Below the pieces are notes generated by a model. It saw nothing but the letters and a program-made list of their open reading frames with translations. It had not been told where the DNA came from and did not search any database. From Roseomonas sp. OT10 (GTDB lineage: Bacteria; Pseudomonadota; Alphaproteobacteria; Acetobacterales; Acetobacteraceae), in assembly GCF_020991085.1 (NCBI RefSeq), contig NZ_CP087719.1, positions 2,562,001 through 2,626,000 on the forward strand: DNA of 64,000 nucleotides, in the 5' to 3' direction. A program made the translations under genes and the position numbers. This document shows positions 17,824 to 24,926 of the stretch, piece by piece (the stretch's first letter is position 1; the number at the start of each line of letters is the position of its first letter).

Positions 17824-18468
17824 TTATCCCGGCAGTCCGGCCAGCCGGGCGCGGAGCATCTCCAGCGCGACGGCATGGGCGGCCTCGGCATCCAGCGCCG
17901 TGGTATCCAGCAGCATCGCGTCCGGGGCGGCCACCATGGGCGCCGCGTCGCGGGCGGCATCCCGGGCATCGCGCGCCGCCATCTCCGCCGCCACCGCCTC
18001 CAGCGTCACCGCCTCGCCGCGCGCGCGCCGCTCCTCCCAGCGGCGGCGGGCGCGCTCCGCCGGGCTGGCGGTGACGAAGATCTTCGCCGTCGCATCCGGG
18101 AAGACCACCGTGCCGATGTCCCGCCCGTCCAGCACCGCCCCGGCCCGCAGGGCGAAGCCGCGCTGGAACTCCAGCAGCGCCGCCCGCACCTCGGGGATGG
18201 CGGCAACCTGGCTGGCGGCCGCATCCGTCTCCCGCGCGCGCAGCCCGGGATGCGACAGGTCCTCGGGCTCCAGCGTGCGCGCGGCGGCCTCGGCCGCGGC
18301 CGCGTCGGCCGGGTCGCGGCCCGCATCCAGCACCCGCCGGCCCACGGCGCGATAGAGCAGCCCCGTATCCAGGTAGGGCAGCCCCAACTCGGCCGCGATC
18401 CGCCGTGCCAGCGTTCCCTTCCCCGCCGCCGCGGGGCCGTCGATGGCGATGACCGGCGGCGTCACCAT
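17824..18468 (-). CDS. cmk: Cytidylate kinase
   Basis: 214 residues. The P-loop is [15 protein letters not shown] near the start, followed by [14 protein letters not shown], the CMP-binding [13 protein letters not shown] and the lid [12 protein letters not shown]. It phosphorylates CMP and dCMP with ATP. Gene order aroA-cmk-rpsA is widely conserved in proteobacteria and is kept here, although the upstream aroA is a remnant. The start lies 21 bases after that remnant's stop codon. Confidence 0.96.
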   Translation of the reverse strand: MVTPPVIAIDGPAAAGKGTLARRIAAELGLPYLDTGLLYRAVGRRVLDAGRDPADAAAAEAAARTLEPEDLSHPGLRARETDAAASQVAAIPEVRAALLEFQRGFALRAGAVLDGRDIGTVVFPDATAKIFVTASPAERARRRWEERRARGEAVTLEAVAAEMAARDARDAARDAAPMVAAPDAMLLDTTALDAEAAHAVALEMLRARLAGLPG

Positions 18469-18489
18469 GAGCCGCGCCCCAGACCACTC

Positions 18490-19272
18490 TCACCCCGCAT
18501 GGGCAATCCCCTCCGATCCGGAACCGAAGCGGAGGGACAGGCCCCGCAGCTCCGGCTGGCCCTCCACGCGCAGGACGGGCCCCTCCTCCGACACGCCGGC
18601 CCCGAAGCGCCGTGCCAGCGCCGCGGCAGGGCCGGAACCCGCCGGCACCAGGCTGGTGCCGCGGGCGCAGAGCGCCGCGACCAGCAGCGCCGCGCGAGTC
18701 GCCGGCCCGGGGCCGTCGCGCCCGTCCCCGGCCATGGCGCAGTCCAGGGGCAGCAGCATCCCGCTGCCCTCGATCGCCAGCGGCAAGCCGCCCGCGCCCC
18801 GGGCCGTGAGCCTGGCGCCGCCAGCCACCAGCGGCACCGTCAGCGCCTCGGGCAGCGGCGCGGTCCTCTCCCCCGCCAGCACCGCGAAGCCGGCATGGCC
18901 GGCCAGCAGGCCGAGCAGCAACTGCGCCAGCATGTCCGAGCCACCGGCCTCCAGCACCACCGCCGGCTCCGCCAGCCCGCCGATCCCCCGGCCGCAGATA
19001 TGCCAGTGGCCCGCCCCGCGCTCCTCGACGGGCACGCCGAGCCGCCGCAGCGCCGCCGCCGCATCGCGCAGCGCCGGCGTCGAGGGAGCGTCGGACAGCA
19101 CCGTCTCGCCCGTCGACAGGGCACCGAGCAGCATGGCCAGCAGCGCGTCCGCCTCCCCGTCCGGGGCGGGCGGCGTGGCCGGGTCGCGCAGCGCGGCGGC
19201 GGGTCCGGTGGGGTCTGGCACGGCGGGGCGTTTGACATGCGAGGGGGTGCGTGGCAATCGCGCGCCCCTCAT
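18490..19272 (-). pseudogene. aroA: Degenerate, half-length EPSP synthase (AroA) relic
   Basis: About 260 residues if started at ATG 19272. It occupies the aroA position before cmk. Recognisable EPSP-synthase segments run in order: MLLGALSTGETVL, ALRDAAAALRRLGVPVEERG, HWHICGRGIGGLAEPA, LLLGLLAGHAGFAVLAGE and VLRVEGQPELRG. The key motifs are lost. The first-loop GDKSISHR with its essential Lys reads PDGEADALL, and the GNSGTxxR phosphate loop reads GGSDMLAQ. The protein stops where the second globular domain should begin, giving roughly 60 percent of the usual 430-450 residues. Only 21 bases separate it from cmk, so the rest is deleted, not frameshifted. It is probably inactive; another function for the open frame cannot be excluded. 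Confidence 0.7.
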
Positions 19273-19365
19273 CGCCCCCCTTAGTGGAAGGGCCGTGCCT
19301 GCCTGCGGAAACGATGTGCCGCGGGCGGGGCGTGACCCCGACCAGAGAGCAGGACCCGAACCCCC

Positions 19366-19686
19366 ATGGCCAAACCAGAGCTCGGCCTGAAGCGGACCTG
19401 CGTGGCCTGCGGCACGAAGTTCTACGACCTCGCCCGCACGCCCGCCGTCTGCCCCAAATGCGGCACCGAGCAACCGGCCGAGCAGCCCCGCCTGCGCCGC
19501 CCCGCCGCCCCGGTGGACGACAAGCTGCGCAAGCGCGCCGCGGTCGGGGGCGCCCCCGAGGCCGACGACGTGGAGGTGGAGGACACCGAGACGGATGCCG
19601 GAGTCGAGGACGCCGAGGAGCTGGAGGAAGACGAGGATCTCGGCGAGGAGATCGGCGTCGAGAGCGAGGGCGACGAGGAGGGCTGA
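19366..19686 (+). CDS. TIGR02300-type zinc-ribbon acidic protein
   Basis: 106 residues. A zinc ribbon near the start (CVAC then CPKC, 15 residues between the pairs) encloses the FYDLARTP motif that names the FYDLN-acid family (TIGR02300). The second half is extremely acidic, with runs such as EELEEDEDLGEE. Function is unknown. In alphaproteobacteria it is typically found divergent from aroA, which is exactly its position here and supports reading the neighbour as an aroA remnant. The acidic tail suggests a cytoplasmic protein that binds a basic partner, but this is inference. Confidence 0.85.
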   Translation: MAKPELGLKRTCVACGTKFYDLARTPAVCPKCGTEQPAEQPRLRRPAAPVDDKLRKRAAVGGAPEADDVEVEDTETDAGVEDAEELEEDEDLGEEIGVESEGDEEG

Positions 19687-19704
19687 GGCCCTCCCCTGCC
19701 GGGG

Positions 19705-19733
19705 CGGCGGGCGGCCGGGTCTGCCGCCCGCCG
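19705..19733. terminator. Stem-loop between convergent genes
   Basis: A perfect 11-bp stem (arms 19705-19715 and 19723-19733) with a 7-base loop. It lies between the end of the zinc-ribbon gene (plus) and the stop of the DUF3140 gene (minus) at 19738. It is probably a bidirectional terminator. Confidence 0.65.
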
Positions 19734-19737
19734 ACCG

Positions 19738-20109
19738 TCAGCCGCGCCTGGCCCTGCCCTCCCCCTTGAGGGGATCGTGGCCCCAGTTCATCAGGCTGTA
19801 GCGCCAGCGGCTGTGCCCGGCATCCTTGGCGGGCCCGCCCTGGGCCAGGTGGCGGTGCACGTAGCCGGTCACCTTGCGCATGTGCGCCAGCTCCGCCTCG
19901 CTCCATTCGTGTTTGGCGGGCCTGCGCAGGAGCTCCACGATCTTCCGGCCGGACTGGTGGCCCACCGCCTCCGTCTCGTCCTCGCGGGTGAAGCCGACCT
20001 CGCGGCTCTCGTCCGTCTCCAGCCAGTCCTCCAGCTGTTCGGGCGTCATGTTCACCGCCTCGCGGAAGCCGCGCACGACGGCGTCGGCGTCGTCATCCCC
20101 CGCGCTCAT
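19738..20109 (-). CDS. DUF3140-family protein
   Basis: 123 residues from ATG 20109. The sequence VRGFREAVNMTPEQLEDWL, then SREVGFTREDETEAVGHQSGRKIVELL, then HMRKVTGYVHRHLAQ and the end segment SRWRYSLMNWGHDPLK matches what I recall of DUF3140. This small, soluble family of unknown function is found scattered in actinobacteria and proteobacteria. The ATG overlaps the stop of the upstream DUF5872-type gene by 4 bases, so the two are made together. No catalytic motif can be named. Confidence 0.75.
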   Translation of the reverse strand: MSAGDDDADAVVRGFREAVNMTPEQLEDWLETDESREVGFTREDETEAVGHQSGRKIVELLRRPAKHEWSEAELAHMRKVTGYVHRHLAQGGPAKDAGHSRWRYSLMNWGHDPLKGEGRARRG

Positions 20110-20645
20110 CGGGCCGCCCCGTGATGCCCATCGGGGCGACGGGACGCGGCGCGGTTCGCGGCCCGCGTCGCCGCGGCCTGCTTCGCCGCCGCCGAGCGCT
20201 GGGCCGCCGTCCGGCCGTCGCCCCTGGCCGCCGGCGTCGCGGCGCCCTTGCGCGCCCGTGACGCCTTCGCCGCGACATCCGCCGGCTGGGCGGAGAACTG
20301 GCGGCCCGCCTTCGTGTCCCGCCGCTTGCGCGCCGTGCTGCGGTCGTACGCCTCGTCGGACAAGGCCTCCCGCGCCTTGCGCGGCAGGTAGCGCTCGCCC
20401 GTCTCGCCGGACGGGCGGCCGGACCGGGTGCCCCAGTCCTCCTTCGTCCACGCCGCGAGGCTGTTGCCGGGGCTCTTCGCGCCCTCGTAGCCGCCGCCGG
20501 CCTTCTTGTACTCCGCGACCGCGAGCTGCGCCTTGCGCGCCGACCACTGCCCCGGCTCGCCGCCGCGGCCGCCGCGCGTGACCGCCGCCTTCACCCGCTC
20601 CCAGAGGGCCGGATCGCTCCGCCTCGCCCTGCCGTCCGTCGCCAT
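20106..20645 (-). CDS. DUF5872-type basic protein
   Basis: 179 residues. The first 110 are conserved-looking: DPALWERVKAAVTRGGRGG, PGQWSARKAQLAVAEYKKAG, GNSLAAWTKEDWGTRSGRP and GERYLPRKAREALSDEAYDR. This is how I remember the DUF5872 family. The rest is a lysine/arginine/alanine-rich tail (KASRARKGAATPAARG and similar) like the tails of nucleoid proteins. DNA or RNA binding is a reasonable guess but is unproven. The gene is translationally coupled to the DUF3140 gene. Nothing upstream identifies its regulation. Confidence 0.72.
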   Translation of the reverse strand: MATDGRARRSDPALWERVKAAVTRGGRGGEPGQWSARKAQLAVAEYKKAGGGYEGAKSPGNSLAAWTKEDWGTRSGRPSGETGERYLPRKAREALSDEAYDRSTARKRRDTKAGRQFSAQPADVAAKASRARKGAATPAARGDGRTAAQRSAAAKQAAATRAANRAASRRPDGHHGAAR

Positions 20646-20748
20646 GCCCTGCCTCCGCGCATCCCGGAACGCGCCCGGAACGGCGGCAGGCAGGCGGCGT
20701 TGCGCCGCGCGGCGCGGATGACCGGAAGGTGTTGCCGGCGGCGGTGGC

Positions 20749-20901
20749 TCAGCCGCCCCGCCAGGCCGCGATCAGCGGGAAGAGGCCGAAGACCAGCAGC
20801 AGCGCCACCAGCAGCGGGAAGATCAGCACGAAGGCCGCCAGCTGCCCCAGCGTCAGGCGCGAGAACCAGCCCACCACGCCGCGCGGCTCCGGCCCGCTCA
20901 T
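20749..20901 (-). CDS. Small single-helix membrane protein, 50 residues
   Basis: Found by reading past the stop of the FAD-linked oxidase. ATG at 20901 overlaps that stop by 4 bases (ATGA) and the frame ends at 20749. The peptide is MSGPEPRGVVGWFSRLT, then a hydrophobic helix from about residue 19 to 46 (AAFVLIFPLLVALLLVFG), ending IAAWRGG. The overlap and the plausible topology (cytoplasmic N-terminus, one helix) support a real gene. I recognise no family. A role linked to the oxidase upstream is only inferred from coupling. Confidence 0.6.
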   Translation of the reverse strand: MSGPEPRGVVGWFSRLTLGQLAAFVLIFPLLVALLLVFGLFPLIAAWRGG

Positions 20902-22253
20902 GCCGGATCCTCCGGCGGCAGGACCTTGCCGGGGTTCATCAGCTCACCCGGGTCCAGAGCCGCCTTGATCCGGCGCATCGTCGCCAGCTCCGCGCCGCCG
21001 CGCCAGTCCCGCAGCATGCCCGTCTTCAGGCGTCCCACCCCGTGCTCGGCGGAGAAGGAGCCGTCCATCGCCCGCACCACCGCGTTCACCGCCTCCATCA
21101 GCCCGTAGCCCCGGGCAAGGAAATCGGCGCGCGCCATGCCCTCGGGCTGCTGCACGTTCATGTGGATGTTCCCGTCGCCCATATGGCCGAAGGCGATCAC
21201 CCGCGCCTCCGGCATCAGGGCCAGCACCGCCGCGCGGCCCCGGCGCAGCATCTCCGGCACGCGGGAGATCGGGACGGAGACGTCGCTCTTCACGCTGGCG
21301 CCGGCGCGGGTCTGCGCCTCCGGCAGACCCTCGCGCAGGGCCCAGATGGCGGCACGCTGCGCCTCGCTCTCCGCCAGCACCGCATCCTCCACCTCGCCCG
21401 CCGCCAGCGCCTCCTCCAGCACGGCCTCGAGCAGGCCGCGCAGGCCGGCATCGGGGCGCGAGGTGGCGAGCTCCACCAGGACGTAGTGCGCGGCGGGGCG
21501 CGCCAACGGCAGGCTCGCCCCCAGGCCGTGCCGCAGCACCAGGTCCATGGCGGGCCCGGCCAGGTACTCGAAGGCGCGCACCGCCGTCTCGTCGCGGCCG
21601 CGCAGGCGGCGGAACAGGGCAAGCGCGGCGTCCTCATCCGCCACGGCGCAGAGCGCCACCTCCTCCGACACGCAGCGCGGCACGAGGCGCAGCACCGCCG
21701 CGGTGACGAAGCCCAGCGTCCCCTCCGCGCCGATGAAGAGCTGGCGCAGCGCATAGCCCGTGTTGTCCTTGCGCAGCCGGCGCAGCGCATGGATCACGGC
21801 ACCGTCCGGCAGCACGACCTCCAGCCCCAGGCACAGCTCTCGCGCGTTGCCGTAGCGCACCGTGGTGTTGCCGCCGGCATTGGTGGAGAGGATGCCGCCG
21901 ACCGTGGCCGACCCCTCCCCGCCGAAGGAGAGCGGGAAAAGGCAGCCGGCGGCCTCGGCATGCTCCTGCGCCGTGCGGACGATCATCCCCGCCTCGACCG
22001 TCATGGTCATGTCGACGGGGTCGAGGTCGCGCAGCCGGTTCATCCGGGCGAGGGAGACCAGCACCTGCCGTCCGCTCTCATCCGGGACGGCGCCGCCGAC
22101 CATGCCCGTGTTGCCGCCCTGGGGCACCATCGGCACGCCGGCGGCGGCGCAGAGCCGCACCGCCCCGGCCAGCTCCTCCGTCGAGGCGGGGCGCAGCAGG
22201 CAGGGCGCCGCGCCGTGATAGAGGCCGCGCCAGTCGGTCAGGTGCGGCGCCAT
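20898..22253 (-). CDS. FAD-linked oxidase, D-2-hydroxyacid dehydrogenase type
   Basis: 451 residues counted from the first in-frame ATG. A vanillyl-alcohol-oxidase-type FAD domain is visible: RPASTEELAGAVRLC, VPMVPQGGNTGMVGGAVPD, FGGEGSATVGGILSTNAGG, GAEGTLGFVTA. The FAD-oxidase C-terminal domain follows with VIAFGHMGDGNIHMNV and FSAEHGVGRLKTGML, closing with IKAALDPGELMNPGKVLP. This is the D-lactate/D-2-hydroxyglutarate/glycolate dehydrogenase family; the substrate cannot be fixed. Family-like sequence (DLLATLHALLGEQGLV, then TAPEA) continues in frame for about 24 codons upstream of the ATG, but there is no ATG, GTG or TTG there. The true start is unclear. Confidence 0.88.
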   Translation of the reverse strand: MAPHLTDWRGLYHGAAPCLLRPASTEELAGAVRLCAAAGVPMVPQGGNTGMVGGAVPDESGRQVLVSLARMNRLRDLDPVDMTMTVEAGMIVRTAQEHAEAAGCLFPLSFGGEGSATVGGILSTNAGGNTTVRYGNARELCLGLEVVLPDGAVIHALRRLRKDNTGYALRQLFIGAEGTLGFVTAAVLRLVPRCVSEEVALCAVADEDAALALFRRLRGRDETAVRAFEYLAGPAMDLVLRHGLGASLPLARPAAHYVLVELATSRPDAGLRGLLEAVLEEALAAGEVEDAVLAESEAQRAAIWALREGLPEAQTRAGASVKSDVSVPISRVPEMLRRGRAAVLALMPEARVIAFGHMGDGNIHMNVQQPEGMARADFLARGYGLMEAVNAVVRAMDGSFSAEHGVGRLKTGMLRDWRGGAELATMRRIKAALDPGELMNPGKVLPPEDPA

Positions 22254-22507
22254 CGCCTCCGGCGCGGTGACCAGCCCCTGCTCGCCCAGGAGGGCGTGGA
22301 GGGTGGCGAGCAGATCCGTTCGGATGGCGGGGTCTCCCGGGCAGGCGGGCCTCGGACGGACCCTCCGGCTCTTCTCGCGAACCGCCTGGCCGGAGGCAAG
22401 GGCGGTCCCGCCACCCCCGGCCGTTGAGAGCGAAAATCAACTCCTGTATCCACCGGCGGCATGACCCAGCGGGGGGAGCCCATGGCCGTCGCCCGCGACC
22501 GAGGCCC

Positions 22508-23581
22508 ATGAACGCCATGCCCACCGCCCAAGCCCTGGTGCCGCTGCCCGGGGCGGACCGGCACCTCGCCCCGCTCTGCGGGCATTTCGCGGAGCACGGC
22601 GCCGTCGTCACCCAGGACGCGGCAGGCTGGCACATCTCGCACGCGCTCGGCCGCGCCTCGCTCTCGGCCGGGCGCGACACGCTGCACCTGCGTGCCGAGG
22701 CGGGCGAGCTGGGCGACCTGCTCCAGCTTCGCGGCATCCTCGCCTGGCATGTCGAGCAACTGGAGGCCGGGACCGGCGGGGCGCCCGAGGTCCGCTGGAC
22801 GGGCGATGGCTGCGACGACGACCGCCTGCCGAACCTGCGGGTGATGCGCGTCCTGGAGAACCGCGTGCTGACCCCGGCGATGCGGCGCGTGACGCTGGCG
22901 GGCGACGACCTCGCGCATTTCGCCGGCCGGCGGGCGATCCATGTCCGCCTGCTCCTGCCGCCGCCCGGCGTGCGCGATCCGGAATGGCCCCGGGCCGGTG
23001 CCAACGGCCTCCCCCGCTGGCCGAAGGGGCCGCGCGCCGCCGTGCCGCGGGTCTACACGCTGCGCCGGGTGGATGTGGCGGCGGGGCGGGTTGAGGTGGA
23101 CATGGTGGTGCATGGCGACGAGGGGCCGGGCACCCGCTGGGCCCGCCGCGCCGCGCCGGGCGATCCGGTGGGCATGATCGGACCGGGCGGCGGCATGCCG
23201 TCGGCGGCCCCCTGGGTGCTGCTGGCCGGGGACGAGACCGCCCTGCCCGCCATCGCCCGCGCCGTCGAGGCCATGCCGCCCGGCGCGCGCGGCGAGGTGC
23301 TGATCGAGGTGGACGGGCCGGAGGAGGAACAGCCCCTCGCCGCCCCTCCAGGGGTGCGGCTGCGCTGGCTGCACCGGCACGGGGCCGCGCCGGGCACGGG
23401 CGACGGGCTGATCGAGGCGGTGGGCGCCGTGCCCTGGCCGGCGGAGGACGGGGCCCGGGCCTGGATCGCGGCGGAGGCGCGCACGGCCGAGGCGCTGCGC
23501 CGGCTGTTCCGCGAGGAGCGCGGGCTGCCGCGCGAGGCCGTCACCACAGCCGCCTACTGGCGCCTGGGCGCGGCGGGGTAG
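22508..23581 (+). CDS. Siderophore-interacting FAD protein with N-terminal DUF2218 domain
   Basis: 357 residues from ATG 22508; the longer frame adds low-complexity sequence. Residues about 20-90 fit DUF2218 (HFAEHGAVVTQDAAGWHISH, then ELGDLLQLRGILAWHVEQLE). The remainder is a ViuB/SIP-type ferredoxin-reductase fold: RVLENRVLTPAMRRVTLAGDD, AVPRVYTLRRVD for flavin binding, VDMVVHGDEGPGTRWA, and a C-terminal NAD(P)H domain ending RGLPREAVTTAAYWRLG. Such proteins reduce ferric siderophores in the cytoplasm to release iron. It converges on a broken siderophore-type binding protein, so the locus looks like iron uptake. Confidence 0.9.
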   Translation: MNAMPTAQALVPLPGADRHLAPLCGHFAEHGAVVTQDAAGWHISHALGRASLSAGRDTLHLRAEAGELGDLLQLRGILAWHVEQLEAGTGGAPEVRWTGDGCDDDRLPNLRVMRVLENRVLTPAMRRVTLAGDDLAHFAGRRAIHVRLLLPPPGVRDPEWPRAGANGLPRWPKGPRAAVPRVYTLRRVDVAAGRVEVDMVVHGDEGPGTRWARRAAPGDPVGMIGPGGGMPSAAPWVLLAGDETALPAIARAVEAMPPGARGEVLIEVDGPEEEQPLAAPPGVRLRWLHRHGAAPGTGDGLIEAVGAVPWPAEDGARAWIAAEARTAEALRRLFREERGLPREAVTTAAYWRLGAAG

Positions 23582-23612
23582 CCGTCCCCACCTTGCCCGC
23601 GGAGGCCCGGCG

Positions 23613-24767
23613 CTATCCGCGCGAGGGGTCCAGGCTGGTCCAGTAGGTGCCGTCGAAGGGCATGGCGGTGAAGCGGGCGTTGATCTCCGCGAGGGTAGCG
23701 GCGGGGTCGATGTCGGGGAAGAGCCCCGGGCGCAGCCAGCGGGCCACCGCCTCGACCGCGGTGATGTTGATCGCCGTGCCGTTGAAGGCGTTCCACAGGC
23801 CGTGGGCGCGGCCGTCGCGTATGGCCGGCAGATGGGCCAGTTCCGGCGCCCGCACCACCTCCGCCAGGCTCTGCCGCGCCGCGTCGGCCGGGGCGCCGGT
23901 ACCCAGGCGCAGGCCCGCGGCCTCTTCGGGCCGGTACAGGCCGGTGCCGATATAGACCTCCGGCTGCAGCGTCAGCACCTGCTCCAGCCCGAGCTGCCCG
24001 CCGCGCGCCGTCGGCAGCAGGCCGGCGGCGACGTTCCGCCCCCCCGCCAGCTCCAGCATCTCGCCGCTGCCCTCCTGCCCCGCGACCCAGCAGCAGGGCC
24101 AGCGGCCGGGGAAGGCCTGCAGCAGCACCGCCGGCCCCGGCCCGGCCGTGACGACGCGGGACCGGATCCGCTACAGGCGCGCCTCGTAGAAGCGGGCATA
24201 GGCCTCGGCCGCCTCCTCCCGCCCCAGCGCCTGGCCCAGCAGGCGGATGGTGGGCAGGGTATGGGCGATCGGCTTCAGGAACAGGTCCACGAAGACCACC
24301 GGCACCCCCGCGGCGCCGAGAAGCTCCACCATGCGGCGCACCTCCTCCGAGGCCTGCTGCCACAGCGCCAGGATGACCAGGTCGGGCTGCAGCGACAGCG
24401 CCCGCTCGGTGGAGACGGTCTGGCCGACGCCGGCCGAGACCTCCGGCACCTGCTCCAGGCGCGGAAAGCGGCGGCCGAGCGCGGCGTGGCTGGCCGGATC
24501 GACGACGCGCAGGTCGCCGCCCATCCCGACCAGCAGCGACACCGGGTCCGGGTGCAGCAGCACCATGTTCAGCAGTTGCGAGCTCTCGCCCAGCAGGACG
24601 GCGCGCGGCTGCCGCGGGATCACCACCTCGCGCCCCGCCAGGTCCCTCACCCGGCGCGGCCAGCCAGGCTGAGACCGGGCCACGCGTGGGGCGGCGGGCA
24701 GCACGCCACCGGCCATGGCGGCTGCCACCCCCCGTCGGGACACCATGCGAGGGGGACGCCGGTCCAT
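23613..24767 (-). pseudogene. Iron-siderophore/cobalamin-type binding protein interrupted by an amber codon
   Basis: Two blocks of one TroA/FecB-like periplasmic protein lie in the same frame. The first has a twin-arginine-like leader (SRRGVAAAMAGG), then REVVIPRQPRAVLLGESSQ and LQPDLVILALW, and ends ...FYEARL. A TAG at 24171-24173 follows. The frame then continues with RIRSRVVTAG, VLLQAFPGRWPCC and the full C-terminal lobe to 23613. Without the TAG it would be about 384 residues, the normal family length. Start is uncertain: ATG at 24746, 24767, 24779 or 24821. No permease or ATPase is beside it. It faces the siderophore reductase gene, suggesting a lost iron uptake function. Confidence 0.8.
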
Positions 24768-24851
24768 GCGGAGGTCCATCCGGGTTCTGCGAACCCGTCG
24801 CAATATCGGAGCGGACCGCAAGCCGGCAAGCCGGGGCCTGGGCAGCCATGC

Positions 24852-24926
24852 TGGTTGGGGCGCCAGGATTCGAACCTGGGAATGGCGGTACCAAAAACCG
24901 CTGCCTTACCGCTTGGCTACGCCCCA
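24852..24926 (-). tRNA. tRNA-Gln (anticodon TTG)
   Basis: On the minus strand the cloverleaf folds fully: acceptor TGGGGCG / CGCCCCA, a D arm with GCC/GGC, anticodon stem GCGGT/ACCGC around the loop TTTTGGT (anticodon TTG, reads CAA), a 5-base variable loop, and T arm CCAGG-TTCGAAT-CCTGG. Discriminator A is at 24855 and CCA is encoded at 24854-24852. The U1-A72 pair is typical of glutamine tRNA. Its first ten bases overlap the end of ispE; the ispE stop TAG is tRNA positions 8-10. Confidence 0.96.

Noticed and set aside
24171-24173. Suppression of the TAG by the neighbouring tRNA-Gln
   Set aside because: The anticodon is TTG, not CTA, so it would not decode UAG efficiently; the simplest reading is a nonsense mutation.
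24852-24926. tRNA-Gln as an integration site of a mobile element
   Set aside because: I found no integrase, no direct repeat of the tRNA 3' end and no foreign gene block next to it.
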